DNA of 64,000 nucleotides from Acidobacteriaceae bacterium (GCA_003132405.1 PKXQ01000138.1:24377-88376); one strand, 5' to 3'. Numbered from the stretch's first letter, positions 11,712 through 20,259 are shown. The notes: a model not told the origin generated them from the sequence alone. Numbers and translations are program-made.

Positions 11712-12239
11712 CTAGATTTTTTCCTCCGGAAACTCCACTTCCAGCACCAGCGGCCCGGTGACGCGGTTGGTAAGATTCGCCAATCCAATGAGCAGGTGCA
11801 GGTCAACAATCTGTTCGTCGGAAAAATGTTTTTTGAGCTCCGCGAAGTCGGCATCGCTGGCGCCCTCGGGTGTGCGTGTTAGCTTTTCCGCATAGCGCAG
11901 AGCAGTCTGCTCGGCAGCGCCAAATCCAGAGTAGTTTCCCTCCTTCAAAGCTTTCATCTGTTCCGGCGTGAGTCCTACGCGCTTGGCACCCTGAATGTGG
12001 TGCTGCGTGCAGTAATGACAGCCATTGATCAGTGAGACTCGCAGATATACCGCCTCATAAAGCTTGCGCTCGAGTGAGCGCCCCACACTGGCATAGAATC
12101 CGAGAAAGTTACCCAGCATTGCCGGACGATGCGCCAGCGTTTTCTGAATGTTGCCGGGTTTGCCTTTCAATTTGACATCGTAAATTTCCTTGACCTCAGC
12201 ATTGGCTTGCGCAGGTTCAATCAAACTAATTCTGGCCAT
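11712..12239 (-). CDS. Carboxymuconolactone decarboxylase / AhpD-family protein
   Basis: 175 residues from the ATG at 12239, which is preceded by a strong AAGGGGGG ribosome site; an alternative GTG/ATG further upstream is less likely. The AhpD-type redox motif CHYCTQHH gives C74 and C77 followed by H81. The C-terminal helix pair FSDEQIVDLHLLIGLANLTNRV is typical of the peroxidase-related subgroup. Expected to be a small thiol peroxidase-like protein protecting against hydroperoxides; a decarboxylase role is unlikely because the CxxC/H motif is present. It is convergent with selB (11-bp gap) and divergent from the GNAT gene. Confidence 0.88.
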   Translation of the reverse strand: MARISLIEPAQANAEVKEIYDVKLKGKPGNIQKTLAHRPAMLGNFLGFYASVGRSLERKLYEAVYLRVSLINGCHYCTQHHIQGAKRVGLTPEQMKALKEGNYSGFGAAEQTALRYAEKLTRTPEGASDADFAELKKHFSDEQIVDLHLLIGLANLTNRVTGPLVLEVEFPEEKI

Positions 12240-12298
12240 ACGCCCCCCCTTCAAATTGCGCCTTTATAATAAACGCAGAAGAATCTCATGCGCCTCCA

Positions 12299-12778
12299 AT
12301 GCTGACAATTCGCGACGCCACCATCGCCGACGCCGCCTTGATTAGACGATTGATCTGGGAACTCGCAGAGTTTGAAAGAGAACCCGATGCGGTTCGCACA
12401 ACCGAAGCCGACATCGCGCGCGACGGCTTCGGCGCGAATCCTGAGTTCCGGGCCTTGATTGCCGAGTGGGACGGGCAACCCGCTGGCTTTGCGCTCTTCT
12501 TTAGCTACTACTCCACTTGGCGGGGCGCGGGATTTTATCTGGAGGATCTATTTATCCGTCCCGAGTTTCGCGGACATGGAATCGGCACGGCACTCTTTGC
12601 GCGAGTTGCCCGTACCGCGGAGGACGAAAATCGCAGATTTATCAAATGGGCCGTGTTGGATTGGAATCGGCGCGCCATCGAAATGTACCAGGCGCTGGGG
12701 AGCGAGTTTCTCGATGGATGGCGAGACGTTCTCCTAAGCGGCGACAGTTTGCGAAAATTGGCGGAGAAAGATTCTTGA
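12299..12778 (+). CDS. GNAT family N-acetyltransferase (diamine/thialysine type)
   Basis: 159 residues. The fold is recognisable from MLTIRDATIADAALIRRLIW at the N-terminus, FFSYYSTWRGAGFYLEDLFI (beta4/5, matching the spermidine/thialysine acetyltransferase group) and the acetyl-CoA loop RPEFRGHGIGTALFARVA. VLDWNRRAIEMYQALG follows. The likely reaction is acetyl-CoA-dependent acetylation of a small amine; the substrate is not determined. Its stop codon lies inside the first unit of a 14-bp tandem repeat that runs into the start of trmFO, so the two are probably co-transcribed. Confidence 0.88.
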   Translation: MLTIRDATIADAALIRRLIWELAEFEREPDAVRTTEADIARDGFGANPEFRALIAEWDGQPAGFALFFSYYSTWRGAGFYLEDLFIRPEFRGHGIGTALFARVARTAEDENRRFIKWAVLDWNRRAIEMYQALGSEFLDGWRDVLLSGDSLRKLAEKDS

Positions 12779-12852
12779 CGCGAGATTCTTGACGCGAGAT
12801 TTTTGAGGAAACATTCTCGACGAAAGTTTTTGAGGAAAGACTTCTGAAGCAA
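12770..12852 (+). repeat. Six degenerate 14-bp tandem units joining GNAT and trmFO
   Basis: Units: GATTCTTGACGCGA (12770-12783), an identical copy (12784-12797), GATTTTTGAGGAAA (12798-12811), CATTCTCGACGAAA (12812-12825), GTTTTTGAGGAAA (13 bp, 12826-12838) and GACTTCTGAAGCAA (12839-12852). The array spans the GNAT stop codon, the spacer, the trmFO ribosome site (GAGGAAA of unit 5) and the proposed CTG start (unit 6). Confidence 0.85.
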
Positions 12853-14211
12853 GTTCGCATCATCGGAGCGGGCCTCGCAGGATCCGAGGCGGCGTGGCAG
12901 TGCGCTCGCCGCGGCATTGCTGTCGAATTATTCGAAATGCGGCCAGGGCGCAAGACTCCTGCCCACCAGACAGAAGATTTCGCGGAACTGGTCTGCTCGA
13001 ATTCGCTGAAGTCGGAAAGCGAGAACACGGCGCCCTGGCTGCTGAAAGAAGAGATGCGGCGAGCGGGATCTTTGCTGCTTGGGCTCGCACGGGAGGCGTC
13101 GGTTCCCGCCGGCCACGCTCTGGCCGTGGATCGCGCGGAGTTTTCCCGAAAAGTGACGGAGGCGATTTCGCGCGATCCACTGATTACGATTCGACGCGAA
13201 GAAGTCACGCACATCGACAACGCTCAGCTCACCATTATCGCCACCGGCCCGCTGACCTCGGATGCGCTATCACAGGAAATTGTGCGCTTGAGTTCTACCA
13301 ACGATCTTCCGCGGGCGGGGGCGCCCGCGCCACAAACCAACCTTTATTTTTACGATTCGATCAGCCCTATCGTTGAGGCCGACTCGATCGATATGAGTAA
13401 GGTATATCTGGCGGCGCGCTACGACAAAGGATCGGCCGACTACATTAATTGTCCGATGTCCAAAGAAGATTACGACCGATTTTATGATGCCCTTCTCGCC
13501 GCACAATCGGTGGAACAAAAAGATTGGGAAAAACTAAACTACTTTGAGAGTTGTCTGCCGATCGAAGAGATCGCGCGGCGCGGCCGCGATACGCTGCGCT
13601 TCGGGCCGATGAAGCCGGTCGGCCTCCTCGACCCTCGCACCGGCAGAATGCCTTATGCCGTCGTGCAATTGCGGCAGGAAAATCTGCGCGCCGATTCTTA
13701 CAACCTGGTCGGCTTTCAAAATCATCTGAAATTCGGCGAGCAGGCACGCGTGCTGAGCCTGATCCCTGGCCTCGAAAGCGCGCGGTTCCTGCGCTACGGA
13801 CAGATTCATCGCAACACGTATATCAATTCGCCGGCGCTCCTGAATCTGACTTTGCAGATGAAAGCGCACTCCAATGTTCTCTTCGCGGGACAGATTTGCG
13901 GAGTCGAAGGCTATGTGGAATCGATTGCAACCGGCCTGATCGCGGGGATGAATGCGACCGCTCTCGCCACCGGCAGCGAACCAGCGCCTCCTCCGCGAGC
14001 CACAGCATTTGGGTCGCTCGTCCACTACATCACGCGGGCGGAGAGCAAGAACTTTCAGCCCGCGAATATCACCTTCGACCTGCTTCCACCTCTTGATCGC
14101 AAGATTCGCGATCGCAAAGAGCGCCATCGACTTCAATGTGAACTTGCTCTGCGCGATTTTGAAGAATGGCTCGTCCGCGCCACAGCACAGCCAACTCCCG
14201 TCGCTACGTAA
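12844..14211 (+). CDS. trmFO: Methylenetetrahydrofolate-tRNA-(uracil-5-)-methyltransferase TrmFO, CUG start
   Basis: Folate/FAD-dependent enzyme making m5U54 in the tRNA T-loop. The FAD-binding motif GAGLAGSEAAWQ, YEMRP-like FEMRPGRKTPAHQT and FAELVCSNSLKS are diagnostic. ATG, GTG or TTG starts in this frame give at best a protein from 12937, which lacks the FAD motif. The frame is open from a TGA at 12790, and the codon where the family's Met would sit is CTG at 12844 (then KQVRIIGAGLAG). A GAGGAAA site stands 5 bp ahead. From there the protein has 455 residues, a normal length. Residues about 150-165 carry an insertion with RAGAPAP encoded by a palindromic repeat also found in prmC. Confidence 0.88.
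   Translation: MKQVRIIGAGLAGSEAAWQCARRGIAVELFEMRPGRKTPAHQTEDFAELVCSNSLKSESENTAPWLLKEEMRRAGSLLLGLAREASVPAGHALAVDRAEFSRKVTEAISRDPLITIRREEVTHIDNAQLTIIATGPLTSDALSQEIVRLSSTNDLPRAGAPAPQTNLYFYDSISPIVEADSIDMSKVYLAARYDKGSADYINCPMSKEDYDRFYDALLAAQSVEQKDWEKLNYFESCLPIEEIARRGRDTLRFGPMKPVGLLDPRTGRMPYAVVQLRQENLRADSYNLVGFQNHLKFGEQARVLSLIPGLESARFLRYGQIHRNTYINSPALLNLTLQMKAHSNVLFAGQICGVEGYVESIATGLIAGMNATALATGSEPAPPPRATAFGSLVHYITRAESKNFQPANITFDLLPPLDRKIRDRKERHRLQCELALRDFEEWLVRATAQPTPVAT
13311..13334 (+). repeat. Palindromic element inside trmFO (copy 2)
   Basis: Identical over 24 bp to 993-1016 in prmC: a perfect 7-bp stem with a GGGG loop in the first 18 bases, followed by GCCACA. It is translated in the same frame as in prmC (RAGAPAP), between the VRLSS and LYFYDSISPIV segments of TrmFO where relatives normally have a shorter loop. 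Confidence 0.85.
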
Positions 14212-14392
14212 GTTGCCGATTCTCCGAACGAGCAGGCGAGAACACTCATGAGTCCACCGCAGGCTAGCCGCGGCAATGCGCGTCGCCGCAACAGATTCCG
14301 TCTCCCTTGCCGGAACCAAACCTCTCTCTTTCTCGTATTTCTAGACAGCCCGCTCCGCTTTCATTTGGCGGCGAGCCGCGTCGAACCATCAC

Positions 14393-15652
14393 ATGTCATT
14401 TCGCGATCTCATTCAGGACGTCTTCCGAACTCTCTGGGCGCACCGCGTCCGCACCCTGCTGACCATGTTCGGCATCGCCTGGGGAGTAGTCTCGATCGTC
14501 CTGATGGTCGCCGCCGGCGAGGGCCTTCGCGTCGGCCAAGCCAAGCAGGCCGAAACGCTCGGCCGCGATCTGATGATCGTCTTCCACGGTCGCACCAGCC
14601 TGCAAGCGGGTGGCACGCGCGCCGGCCGCCTCGTGCATTGGGTCGATTCCGATATCCCTCATCTTCAGGAAGAGGCGCCCGATTGCCAATATGCGATCCC
14701 TGAACTCGAACAGAACACCGTGCGTTCGCACACCGCTTTTAATGCGGCCGCGTTTACCGTGACCGGCTCAACGCCCGAGTTCGCGGAGATTCGCAGCCTG
14801 GGCGTCAGCGAGGGCCGATTCTACGATCAGGATGACATCAACGAAGCCCGCCGCGTCGCTTTCCTCGGCTCCGATGCGAAGAAACAATTATTCGCTGGCC
14901 GCTCAGCGGTCGGAGAGTTTGTTTATCTTAACGACATTCCTTTCACCGTCGTCGGCGTGATGTCGTCAAAAAAACAGGACTCGAGTTACGACGGCTGGGA
15001 CGTTAACAAAATTTTCGTTCCTTTCTCTGCCATGAGGCGCGATTTCCCAGATAAGCCGCCAGGCACACCTTACACCTTCGATCAGTTGCTGGTAGTTCCG
15101 CGCTCGGTAGAAACTCACGAAGCTTGCAAGGGAGAAGTGCGCTCCGTTCTGGCCCGGCTGCACAATTACGATCCTCACGACAAAGAAGCCTGCCCCATTT
15201 GGGACACAATTCAGGAAGCGCAAGCCTTTCGCACCATGACCGACGGCATGAAATATTTTCTCGGCGCCGTCGGCATCGTGACGCTTTTTCTCGGCGGTCT
15301 TGGCGTCATGAATGTCATGCTGGTCGCGGTTCGCGAGCGCACCCGCGAGATCGGAGTTCGCAAAGCCATCGGCGCTCCCGCGAACAGCATCCTGCGCCAA
15401 TTCTTTTTGGAGGCATTGATCGTCGCGCTCATCAGCGGTGGCACGGGCCTCATCATTGCCTTTGGTCTCTGCGCGTTAGTCGACATGCTGCCAATGCCCG
15501 ACTTCTTCGCCGGTTTGTTGCCCACCTGGCAGACGGGAACTTTAGCGCTCGCCATTCTCGGGACCATCGCGATCTTATCGGCTCTCTATCCCGCGCGCCG
15601 CGCCGCCGCTATCGATCCCATCGAAGCCCTGCGCCACGAGGCCGGTGGCTAG
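14393..15652 (+). CDS. ABC transporter permease, MacB/FtsX type
   Basis: 419 residues: an N-terminal membrane helix (RVRTLLTMFGIAWGVVSIVLMV, about 19-40), a large periplasmic MacB_PCD domain (to about 280), then three C-terminal helices of the FtsX fold (FLGAVGIVTLFLGGLGVMNVMLVAVRERTREIGVRKAIGA). It probably works in efflux or lipoprotein/envelope export. The matching ATP-binding subunit and membrane-fusion protein are absent from the window. The next permease begins 1 bp after its stop, so the two almost certainly form a heterodimer. Confidence 0.9.
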   Translation: MSFRDLIQDVFRTLWAHRVRTLLTMFGIAWGVVSIVLMVAAGEGLRVGQAKQAETLGRDLMIVFHGRTSLQAGGTRAGRLVHWVDSDIPHLQEEAPDCQYAIPELEQNTVRSHTAFNAAAFTVTGSTPEFAEIRSLGVSEGRFYDQDDINEARRVAFLGSDAKKQLFAGRSAVGEFVYLNDIPFTVVGVMSSKKQDSSYDGWDVNKIFVPFSAMRRDFPDKPPGTPYTFDQLLVVPRSVETHEACKGEVRSVLARLHNYDPHDKEACPIWDTIQEAQAFRTMTDGMKYFLGAVGIVTLFLGGLGVMNVMLVAVRERTREIGVRKAIGAPANSILRQFFLEALIVALISGGTGLIIAFGLCALVDMLPMPDFFAGLLPTWQTGTLALAILGTIAILSALYPARRAAAIDPIEALRHEAGG

Positions 15653-15653
15653 A

Positions 15654-16910
15654 ATGATTTACCAAATCCTCAGCGAAGCCTGGACCGCGTTGCGGCGTAA
15701 CCCTACTCGCAGCGCGCTCACCATGCTCGGCATCGTCTGGGGAATCGTCACCGTCACGCTGTTGATCGCCTACGGCGGCAGCTTTCGCGAAATTCTAGTC
15801 AGCGGCTTCAATGCCTTCGGCAAGGGCGCCGTCATCTGCTGGCCACAACAAACCAGTGAACAGCCCGGCGGCCAGCGCGCCGGAAAGAAAGTCGTCCTTG
15901 AGCAAGCCGACATCGACATGATCAAGGAGACGGCCAACTACGTGCGCCACGCCTGTCTCGAGACAGTGCGCCGTCCTGGCATCGCCTATGGCGATCGCAT
16001 GGTCGGAACTGCGGCCGTCCGCGGCGTTTGCCCGGAATACGGTGACATGCGCAACGAACAACCGTCCGAAGGCCGATGGATCAACTCGCTCGACGAGCTT
16101 GAAAGGCGCCGCGTCGTCTTCCTCGGAGCGCGCGTCCGCGAACAATTATTCGGCGGACGCCCCGCCGTAGGCGAGACCGTGACCATCGGCGGCGTGCGTT
16201 TCACAGTGATCGGCACCATGGATCGCAAAATTCAATTGAGCAATTATTTTTCCAGTGACGACGAGTCGACGTGGATTCCCTACTCCGCAGCGAACGACCT
16301 TTGGAACGCGAAATACGGCGACGTGCTGGTCTTTGAGCCGATCGCGCCGCAATTCGAGGCGCGCGCGGAGGCTCAGGTGCTCGCCGCCATTGCCACGCGT
16401 CAGCAGTTTTCGCCCAACGACAAGAAGGCCATTCAAATGTTTGGCCGCGAAGAATTCCGACCCGTCATCAATGGCATCACCATCGGCCTGCAAGTGTTGC
16501 TGATATTTATCGGAATCCTCACGCTCGGAATCGGTGGCGTCGGCGTGATGAACATCATGCTCGTTTCGGTCGATGAGCGCATAAAAGAAATCGGCTTGCG
16601 CCGCGCCCTCGGAGCGCGGAAGTGGCACATCAAGGCGCAATTTCTTGCGGAAACACTCTTTATTATGCTGCTCGGGGGCGCGATTGGAATTCTGGTTTCC
16701 TACGGAGTCGCCGCCGGCGTGGGCACGCTGCCGCTGATGGGCCCGCTCTTCGAAGATACTTCCGGAAAGGCCGACATCCACCTCAGGATCTCACTCTTCA
16801 TCGTCATGATTTCAACGGCGGTCTTGCTCATCGTGGGCGTGTTGAGCGCCCTCATTCCCGCATCACGCGCGGCTAACCTCGATCCGGTCGACGCGCTTCG
16901 CTACGAATAA
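15654..16910 (+). CDS. ABC transporter permease, MacB/FtsX type (second subunit)
   Basis: 418 residues from the ATG at 15654; a GTG at 15645 would overlap the previous gene by 8 bp. Same layout as its upstream paralogue: first helix in SALTMLGIVWGIVTVTLLIAYG, a periplasmic domain, and a C-terminal FtsX block GIGGVGVMNIMLVSVDERIKEIGLRRALGAR. It ends with the ASRAANLDPVDALRYE tail seen in this family. Paired permeases without an ATPase next to them are common in Acidobacteriota, but the ATPase must then be encoded elsewhere. Confidence 0.9.
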   Translation: MIYQILSEAWTALRRNPTRSALTMLGIVWGIVTVTLLIAYGGSFREILVSGFNAFGKGAVICWPQQTSEQPGGQRAGKKVVLEQADIDMIKETANYVRHACLETVRRPGIAYGDRMVGTAAVRGVCPEYGDMRNEQPSEGRWINSLDELERRRVVFLGARVREQLFGGRPAVGETVTIGGVRFTVIGTMDRKIQLSNYFSSDDESTWIPYSAANDLWNAKYGDVLVFEPIAPQFEARAEAQVLAAIATRQQFSPNDKKAIQMFGREEFRPVINGITIGLQVLLIFIGILTLGIGGVGVMNIMLVSVDERIKEIGLRRALGARKWHIKAQFLAETLFIMLLGGAIGILVSYGVAAGVGTLPLMGPLFEDTSGKADIHLRISLFIVMISTAVLLIVGVLSALIPASRAANLDPVDALRYE

Positions 16911-16997
16911 TCTGGAGCGAGTATTCGGCCCGCCATTCACCATTGACGCGGCAACTCCGTCCGCGATACCTTGGCGGCGTTGGTTCGAGGTCATCCA

Positions 16998-18143
16998 GTG
17001 CCTGTTTCCGCGGTTGATTGCGTACAGCCCGCTTTGCAACACACGCGAGAGCAACTCTTCACGCGGTTTCAATTCGGGCAATGGTCTCGCCTCGCTCTGG
17101 TTGGAATTCTTGCGATCGAACTGCACGTTGGCGGATGCAACTTCGGCAACTTCAACGGCAACTGGCCTCACATTCCGCACAAAAATCCTCGCGCATGGCT
17201 GCCCACGTCAAGTCTCGCTCTCGATTGGCCTCTCTTTAATCCTCCTCACATACCCGAACACATCGGCCCCATCATCGGATTGATCCTGCTCGGAATCGCC
17301 GCCGCCATAGCTGTGGGATTCATCTTCCTCTACATCAACAGTGTCTTCCGCTTTATCCTCTTCGATTCCGTTCTACGCCGGCACTGTTCGATCAGCGAGG
17401 GATGGAGAAGATTTCATCGCGCCGGCGTTCGCTTTTTTCTGTGGCAGCTTGTCTTTCAATTTGTCGTTTGGCTGTTTCTGATTTTTCTGATCGGCGTGCC
17501 GCTGGCCGTGGCGTTGGCCGCTGGCTGGCTGACAAATCCGCGCTCGCACATAGGGCCGCTGGCTCTCACTGTGATTCTCTTTCTCAGCCTGTTCGCACTC
17601 GTTATATTGCTAAGCGTCGTGGTTCAAGTGCTGGCGAAGGATTTCCTCGTACCGCTGATGGCTCTCGAGAATCTCGATTTTGCCGACGGCTGGCACCGTT
17701 TGCTGGCAATGATGGGCCGAGAAAAGGGACGATTCACCGTCTACCTGCTGCTCAAATTAGTGCTGTCGATTGCGGCGGCCATTATTTTCAGCATTATCGC
17801 AATCGTACCGATCCTGTTTGTTGTCGTGCCTGGCGTAGTTGCTGTTCTGGCCGGCAAAGCCGCAGGGGTGGGATTGAGCGTTACCACAATCAGCCTGCTC
17901 ATCATTCTGGGAACATCGCTCGCGCTGCTCTTGCTATATCTGATTGCGCTGGTTTGCGTGCCCGCTACTGTCTTTTTCCCTGCGTATGCGCTGCACTTTT
18001 TTGCTGCGCGCTATCCAACTCTCGACGCGCTGCTCAATCCCGCGCCCACGCCGCCAGCTCCGATATTGCCGCCGCCGGTGCCAGAGTCTCCTTCGCCTTT
18101 CGAAGCCCCGCCCCTGCCGCCATCGGTGGAACCGATCGGCTAA
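16998..18143 (+). CDS. Multi-pass membrane protein with proline-rich tail
   Basis: 381 residues from the GTG at 16998, which has a GAGG site 7 bp upstream; a TTG at 16971 is an alternative. Several hydrophobic spans are visible: LILLGIAAAIAVGFIFLYI, LVFQFVVWLFLIFLIGVPLAVALAA, LALTVILFLSLFALVILLSV, IAAAIIFSIIAIVPILFVVVP and a last pair near LLIILGTSLALLLLYLIALV. The N-terminal segment (VPVSAVDCVQPALQHTREQL) resembles uncharacterised acidobacterial membrane proteins. The last 35 residues are Pro-rich (PAPTPPAPILPPPVPESP). Function unknown. Confidence 0.75.
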   Translation: MPVSAVDCVQPALQHTREQLFTRFQFGQWSRLALVGILAIELHVGGCNFGNFNGNWPHIPHKNPRAWLPTSSLALDWPLFNPPHIPEHIGPIIGLILLGIAAAIAVGFIFLYINSVFRFILFDSVLRRHCSISEGWRRFHRAGVRFFLWQLVFQFVVWLFLIFLIGVPLAVALAAGWLTNPRSHIGPLALTVILFLSLFALVILLSVVVQVLAKDFLVPLMALENLDFADGWHRLLAMMGREKGRFTVYLLLKLVLSIAAAIIFSIIAIVPILFVVVPGVVAVLAGKAAGVGLSVTTISLLIILGTSLALLLLYLIALVCVPATVFFPAYALHFFAARYPTLDALLNPAPTPPAPILPPPVPESPSPFEAPPLPPSVEPIG

Positions 18144-18172
18144 TACTCTGCGTTGTCATCCTGAGCATCGAC

Positions 18173-18198
18173 TGTCATCCTGAGCGCAGCGAAGGACC
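18173..18198 (+). repeat. CHPERSEGP-type dispersed repeat, copy 1
   Basis: 26 bp, TGTCATCCTGAGCGCAGCGA followed by AGGACC, differing at one base from the complement of 57709-57734 in ccmH. A partial copy (GTCATCCTGAGC) lies 18 bp earlier. It sits between the membrane-protein gene and the IS1595 transposon, outside the element. Confidence 0.8.
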
Positions 18199-18230
18199 TA
18201 TGTATTAGATTTCGCGAGGAGGCCCGGACC

Positions 18231-18238
18231 TACTTTAG
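18231..18238. repeat. Target-site duplication, left copy
   Basis: TACTTTAG directly abuts the left inverted repeat and is repeated at 22492-22499 directly after the right inverted repeat. Eight base pairs is the duplication length known for the IS1595 family. Confidence 0.9.
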
Positions 18239-18261
18239 GGCATTAATATACTTGACTGACA
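18239..18261 (+). repeat. IS1595 element left inverted repeat
   Basis: Begins GGCATTAATATACTTGACTG and continues ACA. It matches the complement of the right end (22469-22491) at 21 of 23 positions, with differences at positions 3 and 17. GG ends are typical of the family. Confidence 0.92.
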
Positions 18262-18286
18262 GACCGTTCCATGTTAACTTTTAAGC

Positions 18287-19240
18287 ATGGAAAGCCCAAA
18301 AACACTTCAGCAGGCGATTCAATACTTCAGCAATTTCGAGAACTGCCAGCAGTTCATGATTGCAAACCGCTGGGCAGACGGCAAGGTGCGCTGCCCGCAG
18401 TGCGACTCTCTCGAAGTGAAGTATCTTCCCAATGCGCGCCTGTACAAGTGCTATCAGAACCATCCGCGCCAGAAATTCTCGCTCAAGGTTGGAACCGTGT
18501 TCGAGGATTCCCCGATCCCCCTAGAAAAGTGGCTCCCCGCCGTGTGGCTGATCGTGAGCTGCAAGAATGGCATTAGCTCTTACGAAGTGGCCAGCGCTAT
18601 CGGCGTCACTCAGAAGTCGGCATGGTTCATGATGCACCGGATTCGCAAAGCTATGCACTCCGGTTCTTTCCAGAAGCTAGGCGGAAACGGCGGCGAAATT
18701 GAAGCGGACGAAACTTTCATCGGCGGCAAGGCGCGGAACATGCACTTGAGCAAACGACAGCGCCGGATCACCGGAACTGGCGGCAAGGATAAAACCGCAG
18801 TCATGGGCATCCTTGAGCGCGGCGGCGAAGTTCGCACCGTGGTAGTAGGGAGCCGTCGCAAGCAGGTTCTGCAAGGCGAAGTGAAAAAGCATGTGGAAGC
18901 GGGAGCCGCGCTGTACACCGATGCGCTACTCTCCTATGACGGCCTTGCTGGCGACTACGCGCATCAGGTGATTGATCACGCCGCGAAATACGTAGATGGC
19001 CGCGTGCACACAAATGGCCTTGAGAATTTCTGGTCGCTCTTGAAGCGCGGCATCTCGGGAACCTACGTGAGCGTGGAACCGTTCCACTTATTCCGCTACT
19101 TGGACGAGCAGACCTTCCGTTACAACAACCGCAAAGACATGGACAATGCGGATCGTTTCCAGTTGGCCCTCTCGCAAATTGTTGGGAAGCGTCTGACCTA
19201 TGCGGAGGTGACTGGCAAGGTGGGTGAAACGGCTTTCTAA
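18287..19240 (+). CDS. IS1595-family transposase (DDE, ISXO2-like)
   Basis: 317 residues, intact. The N-terminal zinc-binding domain has CPQC (C36, C39) and C55 within a CPQCDSLEVKYLPNARLYKC-type segment. A helical HTH-like region follows (ISSYEVASAIGVTQKSAWFM), then the DDE core: D141 in EADETFIGG, D212 in LYTDALLSYDGL and E246 in HTNGLENFWSLLKRG. The first codon lies 48 bp inside the left end. It is convergent with a small basic protein whose stop overlaps its own. This gene defines the mobile element. Confidence 0.95.
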   Translation: MESPKTLQQAIQYFSNFENCQQFMIANRWADGKVRCPQCDSLEVKYLPNARLYKCYQNHPRQKFSLKVGTVFEDSPIPLEKWLPAVWLIVSCKNGISSYEVASAIGVTQKSAWFMMHRIRKAMHSGSFQKLGGNGGEIEADETFIGGKARNMHLSKRQRRITGTGGKDKTAVMGILERGGEVRTVVVGSRRKQVLQGEVKKHVEAGAALYTDALLSYDGLAGDYAHQVIDHAAKYVDGRVHTNGLENFWSLLKRGISGTYVSVEPFHLFRYLDEQTFRYNNRKDMDNADRFQLALSQIVGKRLTYAEVTGKVGETAF

Positions 19241-19440
19241 TCCTTTACGCGGGAAGCGCGGGAAGCGGAAGTCCGCTTAGACTTCTGCGCCTTTGCTCTT
19301 TTCTCGGCGTCAAGCTTGGCCTTGATCTCCGAATGGGGAACGGCCAAAAGACGCTTCATAAAATTCGTGAACTTGCCGAAATCGCCCTCAACATTCTTTG
19401 CGGGATTGGCGGGGCGAGTTGGCTTTTGGGACACGTCCAC
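19237..19440 (-). CDS. Small basic protein next to the transposase
   Basis: 67 residues: an N-terminal half with FGKFTNFMKRLLAVPHSEIK followed by a Lys/Arg-rich tail (AKLDAEKRAKAQKSKRTSAS). From memory, similar short proteins with a VPHSEIKAKLDAEK segment occur beside IS1595 transposases, which supports a real gene. Function unknown; the basic tail suggests nucleic-acid contact. Its stop overlaps the transposase stop by 4 bp in convergent orientation. Confidence 0.65.
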   Translation of the reverse strand: MDVSQKPTRPANPAKNVEGDFGKFTNFMKRLLAVPHSEIKAKLDAEKRAKAQKSKRTSASRASRVKD

Positions 19441-19556
19441 CTTCTCTTTGTAGGGAGAAGGGTAGTTCTACGTGTGCCAAAAGTCAACCGATGCCCCGTA
19501 CTGATATTTTCAGTTTCTATAAGCCGGAAGATTTCGATGCTTCTGGAGGAGAAACA

Positions 19557-20252
19557 ATGGAATTCCGTCTGATTTATCAAGGGCCGCTGCCGTCCGAAAA
19601 ATGTGAGGATAAATTGGTCGTGGGAAGCGGTGGCTACGGGAGGGCCAAAGACAAGCATCGATTAAGAAAGCATTTTCATTTGCAGTTGCGCGAACTCTGG
19701 AGGCAGCACCCCGACTTAAGGGAGCAATCTGAGCAGCGGTATGCAGTATATAAAACACCAAGCAACCAAGTAAGCGCATCGGGAGCAGGAGTAAGACAAA
19801 TAGAAGTAGTTCCTAGTGGACATCCAAATGCTAAGACATGGTTGGAGCATATAGCAGACAGCCATATCCGATGCAACGGTAATCGTTTCGTCCCGCTCAT
19901 CAGTGAAGCGGGTGGTTTCACTTGTGCTCTCGATATTCTTTTCCTGCGAAGAGACAATCCGGGGAATCTAATAAACAACCTGGGCGACATCGACAACCGC
20001 ATCAAGGTTCTGTTCGACGGACTCAGGCTGCCGCGAGATGTCAAAGAGCTCGGAGGGTTGCCGATAGGCAAAGACGAGGACCCATTTTTTTGTCTGCTGG
20101 AAGACGACAAGCTCATCACCAGCGTCACTGTGACTACAGACCGTCTGATTATTCCGCAAAGAACTGACGAGGATATTGCTGACGTTTTGCTAGTCATTCA
20201 CGTAACGATGGTGAATCCATCCGCCGTGTTTGCGGGGAACCGTCTCGTGTGA
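19557..20252 (+). CDS. RusA-like endonuclease passenger protein
   Basis: 231 residues from the ATG at 19557, chosen for the ideal GGAGG site 7 bp upstream; in-frame starts at 19398 and 19491 are less likely. Residues 143-156 read GDIDNRIKVLFDGL, and LEDDKLI follows at 181-187. This reproduces the RusA pattern DxDNxxKxxFDxL...DD, with the metal-binding aspartates (D144, D146, D183 or D184) and the catalytic lysine (K150). RusA resolves Holliday junctions as a dimer. The 120-residue N-terminal part is larger than in RusA and I do not recognise it. A role in resolving transposition intermediates is an inference from position. Confidence 0.72.
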   Translation: MEFRLIYQGPLPSEKCEDKLVVGSGGYGRAKDKHRLRKHFHLQLRELWRQHPDLREQSEQRYAVYKTPSNQVSASGAGVRQIEVVPSGHPNAKTWLEHIADSHIRCNGNRFVPLISEAGGFTCALDILFLRRDNPGNLINNLGDIDNRIKVLFDGLRLPRDVKELGGLPIGKDEDPFFCLLEDDKLITSVTVTTDRLIIPQRTDEDIADVLLVIHVTMVNPSAVFAGNRLV

Positions 20253-20259
20253 TCTAACG

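Noticed and set aside
12770..12852. Tandem units as a CRISPR array
   Set aside because: Units are 13-14 bp and contiguous, with no spacers and no cas genes in the window.
17402..18208. 268-codon frame overlapping the membrane-protein gene
   Set aside because: Out-of-frame shadow of 16998-18143, although it ends in a CHPERSEGPMY translation of the dispersed repeat.
18229..18238. 10-bp target duplication CCTACTTTAG
   Set aside because: The leading CC on the right side belongs to the inverted repeat (GG ends); 8 bp agrees with the known family value.
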